Positions 7,975 to 19,200 of a stretch of 48,391 nt of DNA are shown one piece after another (the stretch's first letter is position 1; each line of letters begins with the position of its first letter). Source of the stretch: Pseudobacteriovorax sp. (GTDB lineage: Bacteria > Bdellovibrionota_B > Oligoflexia > Oligoflexales > Oligoflexaceae); contig JABSRP010000048.1 in assembly GCA_013215145.1 (NCBI GenBank), positions 1 to 48,391 of the forward strand, written 5' to 3'. The position numbers and the translations under genes were made by a program. The notes beneath the pieces were generated by a model. That model was not told where the DNA came from. It ran no database searches and saw only the letters and a list, made by a program, of their open reading frames with translations.

Positions 7975-8113
7975 TTCCTGCCCTCCTTTACCGGTCATCG
8001 GAAAGAAGACTATGGGATCGATAGGTAAAACTTACCGGCAATGGGGCCGGATCTTTGTGGGTTGATTGCGGCAGTTAAGGAAGACATACCGCCTAAGTCT
8101 ATCAAAAACCTAC

Positions 8114-11035
8114 CTAAAGATTGCCAAAGGCAATATTGGTAGGGATCTCATTAGCGGTGTTTTCCGGAACGTTACTATTAAGACCAAATTGGCCAAAGGA
8201 ATTGTCACCCCAGCATCTCACATTCCCCGAGGTGAGGACGACGCAGGAATGACTGAAGCCAAGATCTAGCATAGCCACAGGTGTGGCTGCAATATCTACG
8301 CTCGAACCAGGTAGTCCGTTTGCATTTGTTGGCGTAAATCCAACTGCAGTTCCCAAAATGGATTCATTTCCGTACCCTGTCCGGCCATCCTCACCGTTGC
8401 CGAAGCATCTAATGTCTCCATTAGCCAAAGTCACACAGTTATGACTGTCTCCAGAAGCCACGGCGACAATTGTTTCTGCGAACGGCCCGATGACGACGTC
8501 CTTTGGCACCTGTCCTGCTGCTGCCCCGTAGGTAACGGCATTAGTGCCTTGACCGAGTTGACCGAAGGCGTTGAGGCCCCAACATGTCAATCGTCCAGAG
8601 CTGATTAATGCACAGGTATGCGCTTTTCCTGCTGTCACTTGAGTGATGGTTTCGCCTTCTTCACTGTCGGCGAATAGTTCGATGGGATCATGATCTTCGG
8701 GATAGTCAGTCACCCCAATATCATCAGACATGCCTAGGCCGAGTGATCCAAAAATTCCGCTACCCCAGCATTTGAGATAGTTTCCTTCGAGAATTGCGCA
8801 AGTATGAACACCACCTGCGATGATTTCAACAACATCATAACCCATGCGGATACTTCCTGCGTTGGAAATCTCCGAAGGAAATGACGATCCACCACTATCA
8901 CCTTTGTTAGCAGCGTTGTTACCATCGCCAAGTTTACCAAAATCTCCCTGTCCCCAGCATCTAGCTGATTTATCCTCTAGTACTGCACAGCTATGATTTT
9001 CGCCTAAAGCAATACTAGTGATTTGGAGTAAAGGATCCACCGGAACGTAGCCAGCATTAATAATATCATCGACAGAATCGGCACCAATATGATTCGTTGA
9101 ACCATAACCTAGTTGCCCGTAGGTCCCCCTACCCCAGCACTTCATCTGTCCATTACTGATGAGCACGCAACTATGATCTCCACCAGAAGAAATATCAGTA
9201 ATCGTATATCCAGCCAAAAACTCATCATCTGTGAGAATATGAATAGGATCTATACTACCAAGACTTTGCTCAGCGCTGCCGACATTTGCTGTAGAACCAA
9301 CTCCAAGTTGACCGTAAATGCCTTTTCCCCAACAAGTCACCCAGTTATTATCATATAGAATGCAGGAGTGATCTCCACCAGTAGATAGCTTTGAGGGTAG
9401 AGGGTCTCGGCACTCAAAGTCTATAGTCAAATCATTTGATAGCAATACTCCGTTAGTTGCGGCTGTGCTACAGAATTTCGATTCTGGCTGTTTTAGAACC
9501 GCAACAGAGTATTCCGTTCCACTTTTAATATTGTAAGCATAGGAGTTTGCATCAGTGGTCATAATCGGATCGACGCCATCCATAACAGTAACAACAAACT
9601 CATTATTGTCAACTGATGGAATATTCACTGTAATCTGATACGTCAGCGCCTCCACTGCGACGGTCACCTGAGTTGGAGCGTAGCCATCAGTCACTGAGAT
9701 CTCTAGATTACAATCTTTTTTTGCCAAGACTTGAGCTGTTAACTCAGAAAGCTCTTCAGGGCTCAAATTGAGCTCCTCTGAAAAACAATCTCCACCAACT
9801 GTGATGATCAGAGTGTCATCAGTGTCAGCATCACTCGCCTCGCAGCTTGGAGATACCATATCACCAGCATTTCCGCGCAAGAGAGTAGACCCACAAGTCA
9901 GTGTCGGAGGAATGTTTGCATTTTTTACCTTCAATAGAAATTCCTTGTCTGTAGGCTCATAGCCAGCAGGATCATGGATTCTGATTTTTACCAGATACTC
10001 CCGCTTAGAGCTAATAGTAGGAGTCCACTGAAGCAATCCTCCAGAAAAATGCAGTCCTTCGGGACAGTCAACGTAGCCTTCTTCTGATAAGCATTCAATC
10101 GTCTCAATAGGTCCCTCAGCGATTTGATACTCACCAAATTCACCCTCGATAAATCCTAGTAGGTACTCGTCATTGAAGGATACCAAAGGAGGATTCAAAG
10201 GATCAAACCTTACAATTGACCTTAATTGTTTAACCCAGTCTGTTAGTTCGGGAAAGCTATCGATCTCAGCGGGTACTAATCGATTCGCATCTGTAGCAAA
10301 GGTCAGGGTCGACTCATCAATATACTCCGGGATCGTAAATTTCTGATCAAATACAGTGGAGTCATCACTAGTCCTCTTGACAAGGACTCTCAATGATTCT
10401 GCTAATCCAGGTGTTAACCACAGGGCTAGATGAGTAAATATTGGTTCGAGCTTAATTTCACTTTGAAGGCAGTAATCCATCAGCGAAACATCAGTTTTGG
10501 TAATAAACTCTAGAGTCATCTGCTCATCGATACCAACAGAAAATGGCAATTGAATGCCATAAATTTGACTGTTCAGGTCTGAAAACCCACTCAGAGTAAC
10601 ATCCAAAGGCCGATCACTAGAGATATTTTGCATATTATTGTGATCGCTTATTTGAATGACAGCAGCCTTGTGGCTTTCTAGATCAGGTATATGACTAAAA
10701 GGCAACCTGGCACAAAAGGCTTCGATGGTTTCATCTGGAGACTTGACACCCTTTAAGTGGTGTATTTTCACTGAGGTTTCACCTGAAGGTGATTTGGCTA
10801 GCTCAAACCTATCCGCGAACGTATAGTCTTCGGAATAGTCAAACTCGGCGGAGGATACCCGAATGCTCTTATGAACAACAATATCCTCGGCAATTGGCCC
10901 TTGCATGACGTCGGGCTCAATATTATTGCTTTCAGCCACCGTTATCGTTTGATCACTATCATCCACCTGCACCATGTCTTCACAGCCAAGGAGACCTAAT
11001 ATACCAATCAAAAACAAGAGTCTATGGTAATTCAT
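8114..11035 (-). CDS. Giant lipoprotein with seven RCC1 repeats
   Basis: 973 residues. The lipoprotein signal MNYHRLLFLIGILGLLGC has Cys as the expected lipidated residue. About residues 25-370 are beta-rich and unassigned. An Ig-like/putative Ig segment (FSGGLLQWTPTISSKREYL) follows near 330-380. The C-terminal 420 residues contain seven RCC1 repeats of the form HSCVL..G..KCWG.G.YGQLGYG, predicting a seven-blade propeller. Each blade carries a Cys after the His and a second Cys before Trp-Gly. The ATG at 11035 is used; an upstream TTG at 11044 is less likely. It overlaps the TIG-repeat gene by 14 bp, so the genes are coupled. Bacterial RCC1 proteins of this kind are surface or secreted; ligand unknown. 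Confidence 0.9.
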   Translation of the reverse strand: MNYHRLLFLIGILGLLGCEDMVQVDDSDQTITVAESNNIEPDVMQGPIAEDIVVHKSIRVSSAEFDYSEDYTFADRFELAKSPSGETSVKIHHLKGVKSPDETIEAFCARLPFSHIPDLESHKAAVIQISDHNNMQNISSDRPLDVTLSGFSDLNSQIYGIQLPFSVGIDEQMTLEFITKTDVSLMDYCLQSEIKLEPIFTHLALWLTPGLAESLRVLVKRTSDDSTVFDQKFTIPEYIDESTLTFATDANRLVPAEIDSFPELTDWVKQLRSIVRFDPLNPPLVSFNDEYLLGFIEGEFGEYQIAEGPIETIECLSEEGYVDCPEGLHFSGGLLQWTPTISSKREYLVKIRIHDPAGYEPTDKEFLLKVKNANIPPTLTCGSTLLRGNAGDMVSPSCEASDADTDDTLIITVGGDCFSEELNLSPEELSELTAQVLAKKDCNLEISVTDGYAPTQVTVAVEALTYQITVNIPSVDNNEFVVTVMDGVDPIMTTDANSYAYNIKSGTEYSVAVLKQPESKFCSTAATNGVLLSNDLTIDFECRDPLPSKLSTGGDHSCILYDNNWVTCWGKGIYGQLGVGSTANVGSAEQSLGSIDPIHILTDDEFLAGYTITDISSGGDHSCVLISNGQMKCWGRGTYGQLGYGSTNHIGADSVDDIINAGYVPVDPLLQITSIALGENHSCAVLEDKSARCWGQGDFGKLGDGNNAANKGDSGGSSFPSEISNAGSIRMGYDVVEIIAGGVHTCAILEGNYLKCWGSGIFGSLGLGMSDDIGVTDYPEDHDPIELFADSEEGETITQVTAGKAHTCALISSGRLTCWGLNAFGQLGQGTNAVTYGAAAGQVPKDVVIGPFAETIVAVASGDSHNCVTLANGDIRCFGNGEDGRTGYGNESILGTAVGFTPTNANGLPGSSVDIAATPVAMLDLGFSHSCVVLTSGNVRCWGDNSFGQFGLNSNVPENTANEIPTNIAFGNL

Positions 11036-14000
11036 AGGTAGCAAACCTTCCTTTGCTAAGACTATCGGAATCGTAGCTAGTACCGATAATCATTCCACTT
11101 TGGTTTTCGTTGGTGGTAGGGTGTCTCCATTTTACTTTGCTTATGGAAACACCAAACAAGCCATGATCTTCAATCATAATGGTTCCGATGGGGCTCCAGT
11201 CCGATCCGCGGAAAAGGTAGACTTGTGGTTGACTCGTGCCGAAATCTCTTTCGATATGCGGTGCACTCACTGCAAAATCGTCGATACCATCATTATCGAC
11301 ATCATCTATCTCAGCGAAACCATACCCGAAAAGCGTTTCCGATCGGCACTCATCATCTTCATTTTCGTCGCAAAGCCGCCTTATTGCCTGGGAAAGTACA
11401 TTGGAACTTCCATTTTCAGCTTTTCCGAAAATCTCGATATAGCCTCGCTGAGCACCAAAAAATGGATTATAGTCACCTCTGGCCATAGCAACAAGATAGG
11501 ACTCATTGCCGATGAAGAGATTGTGCATGCGATATCCTAAGCGCATTTTAAAGCTTGCTTCTGTCTTCTGACCGATAATCGTATTAAAGTCGTTGTCGAA
11601 GACTTCGAGTTTACCTTGACTGAGTACTCCAGCTTCAGGGCTCCCCACAGCAATCTCATATCCTGCGTCTTCATCAGCATTGTAGCACCCGACGCTAGTA
11701 CCAAATTTACCGGATCCTGTCTTGCTACTAGCTAAGCTCGCCACTTCCAAACCTTCGAGAGTCAGATCTTTCGTATTCTGAGCAAGGATCGTACTAAGTT
11801 CAATCAGCCAAGCTTCGTTCTTATCTGGTCGCCCCGCAATCATATCGATCTGGGATGAAACTGAACAGGTGGTCAAACTTATACCAAGCTGCCCCAAATC
11901 ACTATTTGCCGATGAAATAATGTGTTTTTCCTGACTCACATCACTGAGATTGTAAATATAAACGCGACCTTTAACATCATTATCGGGGTTACCTGGAGAT
12001 CCCACAGCGATATAAGGGGTACCATTATGGCGAAAGGATTTCAAAACTGTACCAAATCTTTGGTAGGCATAAACCGTGGATCGGGTAAGCTCACCTGTCA
12101 TGGTCCAAGAATTACCGACGAGACTGTAAATCATCACACGTCCCGCCTCAAGCTTATCGCCACTAATCGCACTAGGATCAGCTACGATAATCTCATCCTG
12201 GCCGTCACCATCAATATCAATGGAGGCCGTATTAGCGGCAAAACCGAAATCGTCTCCCTCTGTATCACTGACGGTTGCCTTAGGTGTGGCACGGAAAGTT
12301 ACATTACTCGAACCGAACTGGTTTCCATAACTCTGAAAGAATACCTGTTCAAATTCGTTATCTGTTGAAGTAGTCTGGAAGGTGGTTCTAGCTGTGTATA
12401 AGCGATACATACCATTGCTAATCCCAATACCAGAAATCAGTTCACTCGCCACATTATCTGTATTGAATTCGGACCACGAAATCAAACCATCCTCTGTCCA
12501 GTAAACAGATTCTGCAGTCTTCAAAATAGCAATCTGTGAATCATCAGGATCGAAAGACAAAAGTTCAATATCAGCAAAATTGGAAAGAACTTGGTAATCT
12601 GAAAGATCAGTCGTTCTAATAATCTCGGCAGTACTGGTCAGATACAGTTGACCATTATTATCTTTGACGCTGGTAATACGTCTATTTTGAAACTGAGTCA
12701 CAGCGGTGAAGGTGGCTCCATTATCGGAACTAACATAAAGACCTGTCTTTCCTGCTACGACTACTGAGCCATTGAACAATTCCAAATCAACAACCTGTTG
12801 ACTTGAGGCATCTGGCAAAAAGCTTGCACTCCAGGTAGTGCCGGCGTCGTCGCTATAGTAAAGCCCCGACCGTAAGCCGACTATATAACGAGCTCCAGAG
12901 ATCAAAACTTTTGCATTATCACTGTCTTCGCCAAGAATTGTGGTAAACGAAGTCCAATTTTGTCCCGCGTTTTCTGTCAGGTCCACCCCACTTCCTGTCG
13001 CAACAAGCCAAGTATTGCCCGAGATAGACATATCGACTACCACGTTATCTGACAAACCACCGGTCTCACTAAATATCTGCCAAAAGCTCTCGCCACTAGC
13101 CTTTTTTGCCAGCCCGAAATGCCCGTAAGCAAAATTATCAGCACCCGAAACAAACATATCCTTAATGGATGCAATATTACCGTTTAACGTGATCCTAACG
13201 ACAGAGTTCTGGGGAAAGGACTGCCCTACTTTTTTCCGGCATACGACCTGGTTTTCTGATGGCTTGAAGGAGGTTGGCAAACAGTAAGACGTATCTTGAA
13301 ACAAGATACTAGCTAAATGAGCATTAGGGTGAACACTATCAAATCTGAAGGTTAAATTCTGCTCGATTCCTCTCGAGATCGTGACAGGATCAGAATTTAA
13401 TTGCGCCGATTCTACGACAGTAATAGGCGTCGATTCCATAGCATCTTGCAAAATGCTTGTAGTCTGTTCATCAACCCTTGTGACCACGATATCTTGCAAG
13501 CCCGTCCCCGAAAAAGGACTGGTAATACAGGAAATCGTTGTCTCATTAACTGAGCTAATGGAACCACAGTCGACACCCCCAATAGTGATGGATCCTCGCC
13601 CTGTAGAACCAGATATAGGGCCAAATAGTGGAGTTCCATCATCCATTTTTAGCCAAGACAAGTTTCCACCAGTTGCTTCCAAATAGATGCGCGTACCACC
13701 CTGATCAGACGCAAGACTTGGACGCACCGTGAATTCGGGCATAGCATCGGTACGGTAGTGATTAAGGAAGACTCTTGAGTAGGTGTACTCTTGAGAGTTC
13801 ACCATGCGAATTCTTAGATCCTTACGCCCGATATCAGCAGCATCTGTCAGGGCCGGTACCTGACATTGGATTTGATTGCTCGTGATGCTACTGATTCCAC
13901 AAGACTGAGTACCCACGTAAACAGCAGTCACCAACTGCCCATCCTCAGGGTGAATATAGTTTGACCCGTCAATCGTAATATCAACACTATGATCGTAGGC

Positions 14001-16214
14001 GTTTTGCCTATTATTAGGCGAAATCTGTGTCACAGGTGGTTGCGGGTAATAGGTTAAAGTTTTGGTCAACGTAGTCACAGGACCATTGGAGACTGAAATC
14101 GTAACTGTTGCTTCATTTGTGGTCATTGGGGGAGCCCAGCAAGTGATGGCATTCCTATCACTTTGATGCTGAACACTGAAGCAATCACGATCCTCAATTT
14201 TAACTTTTACATTCGAGAACAAACGGCTTTTCGCATCAGTGATACGGATTCTTTTGTTTGTCGATGTATGCCCGCAATACTTGTCTTCGGGCCCGAATTC
14301 ATAGCACTCCAGAGTCAGATCATCTGCTGATAGAACAACACGATTTTCGAACCCGTCTTCTACTAGTGTCGTTTGACCATCGCCATTGGTCAGGGTAACG
14401 TCGGCTAGTCCAGCTCTAGGGTTAGGAGCGCTGCGAAAGGCATCTAGTTGGCAGGTGATGCTTGTATTACTAGCAGCCGATACCAAACAGTCTTGAGTGC
14501 CGATCCTGATGATGATATCGCCGTAAAACCCGCTTCCTGTTATCAGAATATCCGTGTCAGCTTCTACATCATCCCGAAAGCCGTTTCCTCCGACGACAGT
14601 TTTTATTTCGGTGATTTCAGCTGGAGCAGTATAGGTAAATGCCGATCCCAGCTCAAAAGATTGGGTATCCGAATTTGTCACCGTAATGGTAAAGGTCTCT
14701 GCCTCCTCACTAGCCGGAAGATTGCAAGTCACCTCAGCTGGACCCACGCTCACAATAGGGCAATCCATTTCACCAATTTTCAGTGTCAGCGGATTTCCAT
14801 CACGGGGATCATCGACGAAGCCAGATCCAGTAATAATGAGCAAACCGCCACCAGATGTAGGACCTTTCGCGATGAGTGTCGTCTCATGAGTGACACCTGT
14901 TATAATAGGTTTGGCCTTATACTTATAGACGGCAGGTAAGCCTGTAGACTGCTCGGCAGCATCGACTCCGAGCACACCATAAAGACCTACAATTCCATCA
15001 GGCGCTGGGGGAGTTATACAGGAAAGTCGGGAACCGTTAATAAACGTCAAGGTTGCACAAGCTGCTCGTAGACTGGGATTATTAAGATCATCGACAAACT
15101 CAATGGTCATATCCTCAGAAAAATTACTTCCGATAATAAAAACTGGCTGCCCTCCAGCAAGTATGCCTTCGGTCGGCTCTACAGCATCGATTCGTGGCCT
15201 TCGCAGATACTCAGCGATGCCTTCACCTTCGATGATCCGGCCAGTACTTAAAACCACCTGAGCCTTAAAGGGGCCCCCATTGGGTAGCCCTGCAAGTCCG
15301 GAACTTGGTGCCGTACACTTAGCCTCTGTTCTTGATATGATCTGAGGATCACGGCATTGACCAGCCCCCAACCAAATGGCAGCTCCCGCTCTGAATCCAG
15401 CCCCGCGCAGAGTGACTTCAACATTACCTTGCATTGGGATGAGATTTGGCTCTATCTCAGTAATATAAGCCGGTTCAAGGTACTTAAACCCACCATCGTA
15501 GATGGTGAATTGCCCTTTCCTATCCATGATTTTGATTTCCGGAAGTGAGTCTACAATACCTTCCGGAACCCGGCAGGCAATGGAAGTGGTATCATAGAAC
15601 TCTTCGATAGGACAATCCGCACCCTGAAATGTTATGCGAACATTAGAGTTTAGGTTACGACCCTTAATGTTGATGATTGCGCCACCAGTGGATTCAGCCT
15701 CAGCTGGAAGTAGTTCATCGATGTAAGGTGGACCAATGACTTCAATGATGTTCTGCTGCCTTGCTTCAGCTTCATCTGTTCCGCGCATGATGACAACCGT
15801 AGCAAGACCCTCATGATTCATGTTATTGGGAGTCTTACAACTGAGGTTTTTAGGATCCTTTACGACAAGATTAAGGCATTCGATACCTTCGACAAATACC
15901 TTGATATCGTCTTTTATAAATCCTTTACCTTTAATGGTTAGGGTGTCTCCACCTTGCTGATAGATTTCCTTTGGCTCAACACTGGAAAAGCTGAGGCTGT
16001 CTTTTAAAGCTTCTGAGAAGTCTTCTCTGATGTCTTCGTCATAGATCCCATCCTCAAAATTCGACTCATCAAAGCCATCATTAATTTGAGAATCCGTCTC
16101 GATAATCGTTACAGATTTATCGGCACTACCTTGGCTTGTTTCTGGAACTTGAGGGTCACAAGCCAGGGTAAAACATGCTAAAAGATATATCCATGTGAGT
16201 CTAAGATTCAACAT
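11022..16214 (-). CDS. Giant lipoprotein with TIG/IPT repeats, BNR-like and FG-GAP regions
   Basis: 1730 residues. Signal MLNLRLTWIYLLACFTLAC ends in a lipobox. An acidic linker precedes about nine IPT/TIG Ig-like repeats (roughly residues 75-930), each recognisable by P..G...GG....I.G.NF and a Cys pair such as GADCPIEEFYDTTSIACRVP. About residues 1060-1330 contain BNR/sialidase-type turns (TENAGQNWTSF, YSDDAGTTWSASF, SSDNGATFTAV), suggesting a propeller. About 1350-1720 has FG-GAP-like calcium loops (DIDGDGQDEIIVADP, DDVDNDGIDDFAVSAP), an integrin-type propeller. The stop overlaps the RCC1 gene; it starts 21 bp after the Kelch gene. Likely a long stalk holding two propellers at the envelope. 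Role in adhesion is inferred. Confidence 0.9.
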   Translation of the reverse strand: MLNLRLTWIYLLACFTLACDPQVPETSQGSADKSVTIIETDSQINDGFDESNFEDGIYDEDIREDFSEALKDSLSFSSVEPKEIYQQGGDTLTIKGKGFIKDDIKVFVEGIECLNLVVKDPKNLSCKTPNNMNHEGLATVVIMRGTDEAEARQQNIIEVIGPPYIDELLPAEAESTGGAIINIKGRNLNSNVRITFQGADCPIEEFYDTTSIACRVPEGIVDSLPEIKIMDRKGQFTIYDGGFKYLEPAYITEIEPNLIPMQGNVEVTLRGAGFRAGAAIWLGAGQCRDPQIISRTEAKCTAPSSGLAGLPNGGPFKAQVVLSTGRIIEGEGIAEYLRRPRIDAVEPTEGILAGGQPVFIIGSNFSEDMTIEFVDDLNNPSLRAACATLTFINGSRLSCITPPAPDGIVGLYGVLGVDAAEQSTGLPAVYKYKAKPIITGVTHETTLIAKGPTSGGGLLIITGSGFVDDPRDGNPLTLKIGEMDCPIVSVGPAEVTCNLPASEEAETFTITVTNSDTQSFELGSAFTYTAPAEITEIKTVVGGNGFRDDVEADTDILITGSGFYGDIIIRIGTQDCLVSAASNTSITCQLDAFRSAPNPRAGLADVTLTNGDGQTTLVEDGFENRVVLSADDLTLECYEFGPEDKYCGHTSTNKRIRITDAKSRLFSNVKVKIEDRDCFSVQHQSDRNAITCWAPPMTTNEATVTISVSNGPVTTLTKTLTYYPQPPVTQISPNNRQNAYDHSVDITIDGSNYIHPEDGQLVTAVYVGTQSCGISSITSNQIQCQVPALTDAADIGRKDLRIRMVNSQEYTYSRVFLNHYRTDAMPEFTVRPSLASDQGGTRIYLEATGGNLSWLKMDDGTPLFGPISGSTGRGSITIGGVDCGSISSVNETTISCITSPFSGTGLQDIVVTRVDEQTTSILQDAMESTPITVVESAQLNSDPVTISRGIEQNLTFRFDSVHPNAHLASILFQDTSYCLPTSFKPSENQVVCRKKVGQSFPQNSVVRITLNGNIASIKDMFVSGADNFAYGHFGLAKKASGESFWQIFSETGGLSDNVVVDMSISGNTWLVATGSGVDLTENAGQNWTSFTTILGEDSDNAKVLISGARYIVGLRSGLYYSDDAGTTWSASFLPDASSQQVVDLELFNGSVVVAGKTGLYVSSDNGATFTAVTQFQNRRITSVKDNNGQLYLTSTAEIIRTTDLSDYQVLSNFADIELLSFDPDDSQIAILKTAESVYWTEDGLISWSEFNTDNVASELISGIGISNGMYRLYTARTTFQTTSTDNEFEQVFFQSYGNQFGSSNVTFRATPKATVSDTEGDDFGFAANTASIDIDGDGQDEIIVADPSAISGDKLEAGRVMIYSLVGNSWTMTGELTRSTVYAYQRFGTVLKSFRHNGTPYIAVGSPGNPDNDVKGRVYIYNLSDVSQEKHIISSANSDLGQLGISLTTCSVSSQIDMIAGRPDKNEAWLIELSTILAQNTKDLTLEGLEVASLASSKTGSGKFGTSVGCYNADEDAGYEIAVGSPEAGVLSQGKLEVFDNDFNTIIGQKTEASFKMRLGYRMHNLFIGNESYLVAMARGDYNPFFGAQRGYIEIFGKAENGSSNVLSQAIRRLCDENEDDECRSETLFGYGFAEIDDVDNDGIDDFAVSAPHIERDFGTSQPQVYLFRGSDWSPIGTIMIEDHGLFGVSISKVKWRHPTTNENQSGMIIGTSYDSDSLSKGRFATYELP

Positions 16215-16235
16215 GTATCCTTTTTAATCTCACTC

Positions 16236-19200
16236 CTACTGGAGTGGGTTGTAGTATTTCCAAAAATCGGTACCACGATGATGCCTTGAAAACTTATTGA
16301 CTCCGTCTAAGTAGTAAATGTCACCTTCCAAATCGATCCAAGCTGAATAATGATAGCTACCTGGAGCCTTATTCTCCGGATGCGGTGAATTGGTAACCAG
16401 GTTGTATTTAGGCCCAGAAATATCCTCATTTCTTAGACTATATCCACCCATAAATCGCCAGTTAGTATGGTCGTATACCCACATAGTGTTACGCGTACCA
16501 TAGCTTTCGGAATCTGCAGCATGACCGTAGCCACCGATAAGCCAAATATTATCGTTGCCGTCGACAATTAAGGTGTGTCGCGAGATACCACCTGGGATCG
16601 ATCCTGCTTCGGGAATCCCGCGAATGCCAATTTTATCTTTTAAGCCAGTCTCATCACCACCGTACCAAGTCCACTGATTATTTGCCGTATTGTAACGCCA
16701 CAATGCAGAATGCCTTGGATGGATGCCGCCACCGGCATGATGAACACCACCATAGAACCAGACATAACCATTGTTACCGGCTGCTGCAGATCCGCCCTCA
16801 CCAGCGCGAGGCCAATTACTTGAATCTTCGATACCTTTGACACCTTTAGATCCAGCATCGCCACGGAAGTTTTTACCACCAATCCACGCCCAACGATTAT
16901 TGTCGGTCTCGTATTTCCAGAGGTCATTGCGCCGACCGCCATCATGCAAATAGCCCCCTAAGACGTAAAGATTGTCATCTCCGTCAGCCCACATCGCTGC
17001 ATGGCTTCGTCCGCCGGGATGGTGACTAGAATCGAATGCATTGAAGCTGCCAAGACCAACAGCCCCCCGGTTTACATATTGAGTCCCCGAAACAAACGTC
17101 CACTCACTGGTAGCCGTGTCAAATTTCCAAAGATCTGCTAATCTACCGGTTCCACCATTAACATCGCGACCATAGCCTCCATAAAGCCAAAGGTTGTTCT
17201 GCGAATCGATGGCACCTACTGCATCTTGCCTTGCACCCGGTGTGGCCAATGGCCCAGTTGTCACAATCGTGTTCTGGTCGCTGTTTTTAGATCCATGAAC
17301 CCAAGTCCATTCTTTTTCCTTAGGATCGTAGCGCCAAAGATCGTTTAGTCGCCCCCAGCCATCATTATCACCCCGACCACTACCACCAAATAGCCATAGG
17401 TTACCATCCTGATCGGTCCAGGTGACAGTACTGTAGCGATACCCTGGCCAGTTTTCAGGAGCAGAGACTCCTTGGGTGCCCCAGTCTCTCATAGAGTCGT
17501 CACCGACAGCTCCGCCGAGAAGCTCGAACTGCCCTTCAGGATAATTGATGGCAAAGTCTTTACTCTCTGTTTGATCAATCACCTGGACACCATACCAGTA
17601 CCTTAAGTTACTATTAAAGCCGGTACCAGAGCTTGGCCCATCGGTGAATGAACAAAACTCAGGCTGTGTCCCATCGCAGTCGGTAATGGTAGCGATCAGT
17701 TTACCGTCCTCGGTATCTTCGTCATACAAAGGCTCGTTCATGGCATTTCTTGCCAAAGGGTTCAAAGGCTTTGCTGTCATATAGGTATCAGACTGCACGA
17801 CCCATGGCATATCCGAGTACGTGGCTGCAGGCGCTTGTTTAAACCGATAGACCTCATAGGTAATTCCCGTATCTGATAGCTGACGGTTCACACAGCTGTC
17901 GTCCGCAAATTGACAGGTCGCCTTTTGCCAGGGATTCCAACTGATAATCTTATCATCCTCGTCATCTGTAACTGCCACTCCCTGCTGAGAGACATCGTGA
18001 GGCTTGGCCATCTGCGCCATAGTCGGTGTCGAATTTCTGGCAAAGGCAATACATCGGAAGCCGACAAAATTTGGAGCTTCAGTCATATCAACGGTGCCTT
18101 CAACATTTACACCAATTTTTGCATTTAGCGTGATACCACTGTTAAAACTTGCTCCCATGTAGAGAGCTTTTGCTTCCCCGTTAATACTTCTACTAGAATG
18201 ATCGATACCGTTAGGAAGAGTAGAGCCGTTGATGATTTGTTCGTCAACATATTCACTTAAGTTTCCCGCAACATCATAGACGTTGATATCATTCCGGCAG
18301 GTAGATCGATCTCCACTCACCTCGAGATTTGCCGTCTTAATATTACAAACGTTAGCATAGGTGGCTCGCCTAGTCTCATAGGATAGACTCAACCAGTCAG
18401 CCGCTTTTAGCCACTCAGTACGCGTTGGTAACCGAACAAGAAACTGATCGCTACTAGCATTACGGCAGGCTGCGTAAGCTTGAGCAAAGGTTAATCCCCT
18501 GGCAGGCGTGATGCCCTGTTGGCTTATGGCTTTCACCTCGGTTTCGAGGCGACCGCAACTAGAGTCCATGTCCACGCCTTCTCTGTGAAATTGATAGGAA
18601 CAACGACTCAAGGAACCAGCATCGCGGCTAACCTCATCGCCTGGAACAATTCCGCGTGTATCCGAAAGTCCGGCTTCAAACGACATAATATAGTAATCGT
18701 AAGAAAAACCAGTACGCTCTTTCGGGACTTTCACAAAACCTGCGGGAGCCATATCTTGGCATAGGGATGATGCTACAGCGGTTGCTGTGTTACCAGTGGG
18801 ATCCGTAGCTTGAATCAAGTAGGTTCGATATGGCTCTGGATCCGTACAATTATCTACCCCGATGGTTTCACCTAGTCCATAAGCCATTAACGTATCCTCA
18901 GTCGTCGGATAATCATTCGGCATCATGGTTTTTTTGCGGTAAATCTTAATATCAATCTGATCCGAGTTCGATGCGTTATCTGTTGGAGTCACGATAACGC
19001 GTGGGCCTGGTGCAAGTCTGGTAAAGATCTCCGGCTTGATATTATCAGGAATATTAAAAATAAATGTCCGTTTGTTGGTATCGCTGTTACCATGACGATC
19101 AATGGCATTAACCGTAACTTCGTAGTCAGTCAACATACGAAAACCAACGGTATCTCCAGCTTGGGTATCAAATTTCTTATCATCATCGTTATCATTAAGG

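Noticed and set aside
11100..11540. 146-codon plus-strand ORF
   Set aside because: It lies fully inside the TIG/FG-GAP lipoprotein gene on the other strand and has no domain or ribosome site.
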